A stretch of DNA of 64,000 bases, taken from assembly GCA_022539475.1 (NCBI GenBank), contig VCMS01000062.1, positions 183,120-247,119 on the forward strand, given 5' to 3'. A program made the translations under genes and the position numbers. The stretch comes from Gracilaria domingensis. Lineage: Eukaryota; Rhodophyta; Florideophyceae; Gracilariales; Gracilariaceae. The notes beneath the pieces were generated by a model that searched no databases, was not told where the DNA came from, and saw nothing but the letters and a program-made list of their open reading frames with translations. This document shows positions 62,135 to 64,000 of the stretch, one piece after another; the first letter of the stretch is position 1, and each line of letters begins with the position of its first letter.

Positions 62135-62908
62135 CTACCGAAACAACCGAACGACGCACGCGCCCAGCCCGTAGCACACAATGAGCAGCACTGCCACACG
62201 CACGGGGCTGGCAAACGAGTGGTACCACTCTCTTCTACTCTCCGCATGCACCAGCGAGTTCTCGATATCGCGCACCACCTCCGGCTGCAGTTGAGATTGC
62301 AATCGACGTTCCGTCCGCTTCGACAGCTGGTCGGGTTGGAACGCCGCCAATAAAAATTTGCGAAGCGAGTCTGAAAGCGAGTCCATCGCACGCTCAAAAG
62401 GCGTGCGATGCAGCGATGACGCACGGTTTCTCCCTCGTCGAGGCGGGCCGTACACCGTTCGCCAGTTGCGCGTGCCCTGAGCGTTGGTGGGATGCTTTGT
62501 GCTCAACATGGTAGTTCCGTCTACCATGTAGAAGAATTCCCGGTAACCATTCGGAACGACAGTTATGACAGACCAAACACAGTCTACAACCGTTGGTGTC
62601 AGAGCCGAGCTGGTGGACGCATGCAATGCGCGAGAGTCTGAAGGAGCCGCGCTTCTCTTACCTTGCTCCAGGTTCATGTGAATGGGATGCCAATCACACC
62701 AGTCGCCACACAGCAGCACCGACGAGTACGGCTGCGAGGCGCAGAACACAAACTCCGTGCGCACGGGAATGGCATTCGGCAGGCGTTTTGACAACGCAGA
62801 AGATGCCGCATGAACGGAAGAGGGCGCTCGTATAACAGGCATCGACGGCGAAAGATCAATGGCCACAACATCGTTACCTTCGGACGAACTCGCAACGTGA
62901 TGCTTCAT
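62135..62908 (-). CDS. Tail-anchored CBM48 (AMPK-type glycogen-binding) protein
   Basis: The 257-residue protein starts at the first ATG, 62908 (MKHHVASSS). Residues about 45-150 form a CBM48-like domain: TEFVFCASQPYSSVLLCGDWCDWHP carries the first ligand Trp pair, and VITVVPNGYREFFYMVDG with the NAQGTRNW end the rest. After a basic linker and a helical stretch (FERAMDSLSDSLRKFLLAAF) a single membrane segment lies at the very C terminus (VRVAVLLIVCYGLGACVV), followed by RLFR. That layout is a tail anchor, placing the sugar-binding domain on the cytosolic face of a membrane. Such proteins (compare animal STBD1, where the module is CBM20) link glycogen to membranes. Function here is inferred. 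Confidence 0.72.
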   Translation of the reverse strand: MKHHVASSSEGNDVVAIDLSPSMPVIRAPSSVHAASSALSKRLPNAIPVRTEFVFCASQPYSSVLLCGDWCDWHPIHMNLEQGKRSAAPSDSRALHASTSSALTPTVVDCVWSVITVVPNGYREFFYMVDGTTMLSTKHPTNAQGTRNWRTVYGPPRRGRNRASSLHRTPFERAMDSLSDSLRKFLLAAFQPDQLSKRTERRLQSQLQPEVVRDIENSLVHAESRREWYHSFASPVRVAVLLIVCYGLGACVVRLFR

Positions 62909-63849
62909 GAGAACGCAGCAAACGCCGGTGCGCAGAGCGATGACACAATAGCGGCACAAGCTCGCGGCAAGCACGGACGAAGCGCGGCGATACAAGAGGC
63001 GCTGTCGCTCGCCGCGCACCTCGACCGCCGCGGCATAGACGGACGAAGCATGGCGGCGACGTGCATTCGGCGCAGCGCCAAATGTTGACGCGAAGGATGT
63101 CGTGGCGTTGCACTAAGCGAGAAAGAGCGCCTGGAGAGCGCATCAAGCGCCGCGCAATTCAGCCGGCGCCAAGCAACGGAACACGTTCGCGGTCGAGCGG
63201 CGCGTCGTGGCGGCGGCGCGTCGCGTCGTGTCTACATTGTAGACTCTACAACGGCACCTACATGTGCGTGTCGCGCCTGCTGCCGCGCGCGCGCGCGCCG
63301 CCAGCGCCGTGGTGGAATGCAAAGCGGCGCGACGTAGACGGGCGCGAGGGCGCTGCGTCAATGGCGAGACGCTCAGCGCGGCTGTGAGTTGTCAGGCCAC
63401 ATCGCGCCCCACTTGTAAGCGGCGGCCGATTGCCTCGATAGCCCGCGCGCGCGTGCCGCGCGCGCGTGCGCGCCGTGCCGTCGGCCAATCGCGGCGACGC
63501 GCGGCCGCGCGCCGCATACGTGGCGTGACGCCAGTGGCGGCGCTTCGATCATGCGCACGGCCAGCGCGGCGCGGCGCGCGGCTACTCGCATCTTTTGCTG
63601 CGCATTGTTCTCAGCGCGGCGGCCGGGTACACCTCTGCAGCCCGCAGCAGACACCTTCAATTGCAACGCGCAACACTGCGCACCGCTGTCGTCGCGCTCT
63701 GTTTAAAGCTGCACCCCCCTCCTCCATCGGCAGCCCGACCGCCCCTCCCATTGCCCTTCCCCCTCTCCCCTTCTTCCCCTTCTTCCCCTTCCCCGCGCCC
63801 GGCAGCACCGTCTGCAACACTGCAGCTCTGAGAACGTGTGCTTCGTGCT
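62909..63849. promoter_or_regulatory. GC-rich bidirectional promoter region at the right end
   Basis: This 941-bp region of high GC lies between the CBM48 start and a divergent start at the window edge. The last 150 bp are C/T-rich on the plus strand, as in other 5' leaders here. Arg-rich frames inside are base-composition artefacts. Confidence 0.45.
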
Positions 63850-64000
63850 ATGCCGCACATGCCGCACAGACCACACATGCCGCACATGCCGCGAATGAAG
63901 CGTATTCTCCACCGCCGCCGCTCCTCGGCCGGCAACAACGACGCCCACGTCACTCTGTCTCTCCACAAGGACGACTTCCATAACCTTACCGCCACCGATC
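63850..64000 (+). CDS. Start of an unknown gene cut by the window edge
   Basis: The frame opens MPHMPHRPHMPHMPRMKRIL and continues with HVTLSLHKDDFHNL to the end of the window. The His/Pro/Met repeat at the start offers six ATGs; the last (MKRIL) may be the real one. It follows a pyrimidine-rich leader and is divergent from CBM48, which is why it is listed. No family is recognised. Confidence 0.4.
   Translation, partial: MPHMPHRPHMPHMPRMKRILHRRRSSAGNNDAHVTLSLHKDDFHNLTATD

Noticed and set aside
62909-63019. N-terminal extension of the CBM48 protein
   Set aside because: The frame upstream of 62908 has no ATG; it starts with a GTG codon only.
63020-63983. Long Arg/Ala-rich frames on both strands at the right end
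   Set aside because: They are typical of GC-rich DNA, overlap each other in antisense and lack any domain.

Overview
The window is nuclear DNA of a plastid-bearing eukaryote, and a multicellular (florideophyte-type) red alga is my best guess. The evidence is as follows. Most protein genes are intronless, and the few introns found are 80-150 nt with GTAAGT-type donors and TACTAAC-like branch points. There is a plastid Clp subunit of the ClpR type and a thylakoid-lumen-type cyclophilin. Their predicted targeting peptides carry a phenylalanine close to the N terminus, a habit of red algal plastids. Several proteins bind starch or glycogen but lack transit peptides, which suits cytosolic floridean starch. 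The red algal assignment is an inference and no species is claimed.

From 1 to about 31.9 kb lies a compact housekeeping block. It holds a GATA factor (cut by the window edge), the checkpoint kinase ATR, the ubiquitin conjugase UBE2H/Ubc8, an F-box-like propeller protein, ClpR, the ER lectin OS-9, an enoyl-CoA isomerase, an ABCC transporter, an oxysterol-binding protein, a tiny bacterial-type Hc1 DNA-binding protein, mitochondrial ribosomal protein mL46 and an RmlD-like reductase. Genes mostly alternate in orientation, so divergent pairs share GC-rich promoter islands and convergent pairs have abutting 3' ends.

From 31.9 to 38.4 kb the DNA is gene-poor and repeat-rich. It holds perfect palindromes with 1-nt centres, a 110-bp foldback and 3' fragments of a LINE-like retroelement. 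The only good gene there encodes a secreted protein with an extreme tryptophan cluster. From 38.4 to 45.2 kb come an alpha/beta hydrolase, the lumenal cyclophilin (with a 12-nt microexon), an uncharacterised Ser/Arg-rich protein and a six-exon bestrophin.

From 47.6 to 59 kb lies a lineage-specific tandem cluster. A module of a CBM20 starch-binding protein gene followed by a TcmP/LCM-like methyltransferase gene is present twice (copies A and B), and one extra methyltransferase gene lies between them. Both CBM20 genes have an 11-bp repeat array, a TATA box and a dyad in front. Only the middle methyltransferase is intact; the other two are pseudogenes. Copy A was later hit by a 5'-truncated LINE whose 12-bp target duplication can be read against the empty site in copy B.

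The right end holds a five-exon Rad21/Rec8 cohesin kleisin, a tail-anchored CBM48 protein and the start of one more gene. No rRNA, tRNA or CRISPR array was recognised. Coding calls rest on reading translations and on remembered family motifs, not on database searches.
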